A stretch of DNA of 12,636 bases, taken from an uncultured Eubacteriales bacterium. GTDB lineage: Bacteria > Bacillota > Clostridia > Christensenellales > UMGS416. How positions within the stretch are numbered: position 1 is the first letter of the stretch; every line of letters starts with the position of its first letter. Location: positions 1 to 12,636 of the forward strand of contig UQLW01000056.1 of assembly GCA_900542005.1 (NCBI GenBank), read 5' to 3'. The notes under the pieces were generated by a model. The model was not told where the DNA came from, ran no database searches, and worked only from the letters and a program-made list of their open reading frames with translations. Made by a program: the position numbers and the translations under genes. Below are positions 12,336 through 12,636 of the stretch, piece after piece.

Positions 12336-12596
12336 ATGCAAAATGAACGATACTGCCAGTCCTGCGCGATGCCGCTGGACGAAAAGGGCGAGCTGTGGGG
12401 GCGGGAGGCCGACGGGACGCTGAATGCGGATTACTGCAAATACTGCTATGACCACGGCGGCTTTACCAGCGACGTTACCATGGAGGAGATGATCGATTTT
12501 TGCGTACCCATCATGGTGCGGGAGGGCATGGAGGAAAAAGCGGCCCGGGCCATGATGGAAGCGGCCTTTCCCCAGCTGAAGCGCTGGAAGCGGTAA
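12336..12596 (+). CDS. Small putative zinc-ribbon protein
   Basis: An 86-residue protein with two CxxC pairs, C7-Q-S-C10 and C34-K-Y-C37, spaced as in the 'putative zinc ribbon' family (motif CQSCxMPL at the start; ADYCKYCYDHGGFT in the middle; then TMEEMIDFC). The C-terminal half (49-86) is helical with a basic end. The function is unknown; zinc binding is the likely property. AAAGGAG lies about nine bases before ATG 12336. It follows the YozG-like gene by 56 bases, with a short hairpin (CATGGG 12303-12308 with CCCATG 12314-12319) and a terminator at the window end. The family often occurs as a lone protein or beside regulators in Firmicutes. Confidence 0.88.
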   Translation: MQNERYCQSCAMPLDEKGELWGREADGTLNADYCKYCYDHGGFTSDVTMEEMIDFCVPIMVREGMEEKAARAMMEAAFPQLKRWKR

Positions 12597-12609
12597 GCAA
12601 GCCTGAAGC

Positions 12610-12636
12610 GGGGCGCCGGGGAAATCCCGGCGCCCC
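12610..12636 (+). terminator. Terminator hairpin cut by the window edge
   Basis: An 11-bp perfect GC-rich stem (12610-12620 with 12626-12636) with loop GAAAT, 13 bases after the zinc-ribbon stop. The window ends before any U-run can be seen. Confidence 0.7.

Overview
The window looks like a chromosomal stretch from a GC-rich, spore-former-related Firmicute of the class Clostridia, probably a gut Oscillospiraceae or Christensenellales-type organism. This is inferred from strong AGGAGG ribosome-binding sites, sigma-A-like promoters, compact hairpin/U-run terminators, a CD1871A-type small CXXC protein, a Spo0A C-terminal-like protein, an RsfA/Myb-like regulator and a YoaS/YozG-type pair. No rRNA, tRNA, insertion sequence or CRISPR array is visible. 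I ran no database search; family names come from motifs I can read.

Layout. 1-227: end of an unidentified gene. 241-1995: a clean operon with a near-consensus promoter, a lipid-anchored thioredoxin (TlpA-like), a 48-residue CXXC membrane peptide, a NapH-like polyferredoxin membrane protein and a strong bidirectional terminator. It reads as a transmembrane electron relay feeding an extracytoplasmic thioredoxin. 2008-2626 (minus): a two-gene overlapping operon of a small helical basic protein and a stand-alone Spo0A C-terminal-like protein. A palindromic control region separates it from a divergent XRE/CI-like repressor gene (2787-3161).

3240-4660 is a distinctly AT-richer island. It carries a minus-strand pair: a Thr-repeat lipoprotein with a DUF6591-like domain and a four-helix-type membrane protein. 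4617-5067 has no convincing gene but holds hairpins, a 22-codon ORF with an excellent RBS, and a terminator. 5110-7020 (minus) is a large lipoprotein that fuses a DUF5050-like propeller region to a PstS-like solute-binding domain, with no transporter genes beside it.

7218-7859 encodes a two-module Myb/SANT-like DNA-binding protein whose 3' end overlaps, tail to tail, the 3' end of an AraC-family regulator (7801-8619, minus). The AraC gene is divergent from a DUF4965/GtaA-type 'glutaminase family' enzyme (8735-10606). The short gap between them has direct and inverted repeats and a promoter with a good -10 and poor -35, which suggests regulator-dependent expression. After a terminator comes a near-perfect Fur-family box and a promoter for a run of same-strand genes: a HAD phosphatase, a DUF2975 membrane protein, a YozG-like HTH regulator, and a small zinc-ribbon protein that ends in a terminator at the window edge.

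The strongest candidates for something little described are the thioredoxin/CXXC-peptide/polyferredoxin operon and the receiver-less Spo0A-like operon.
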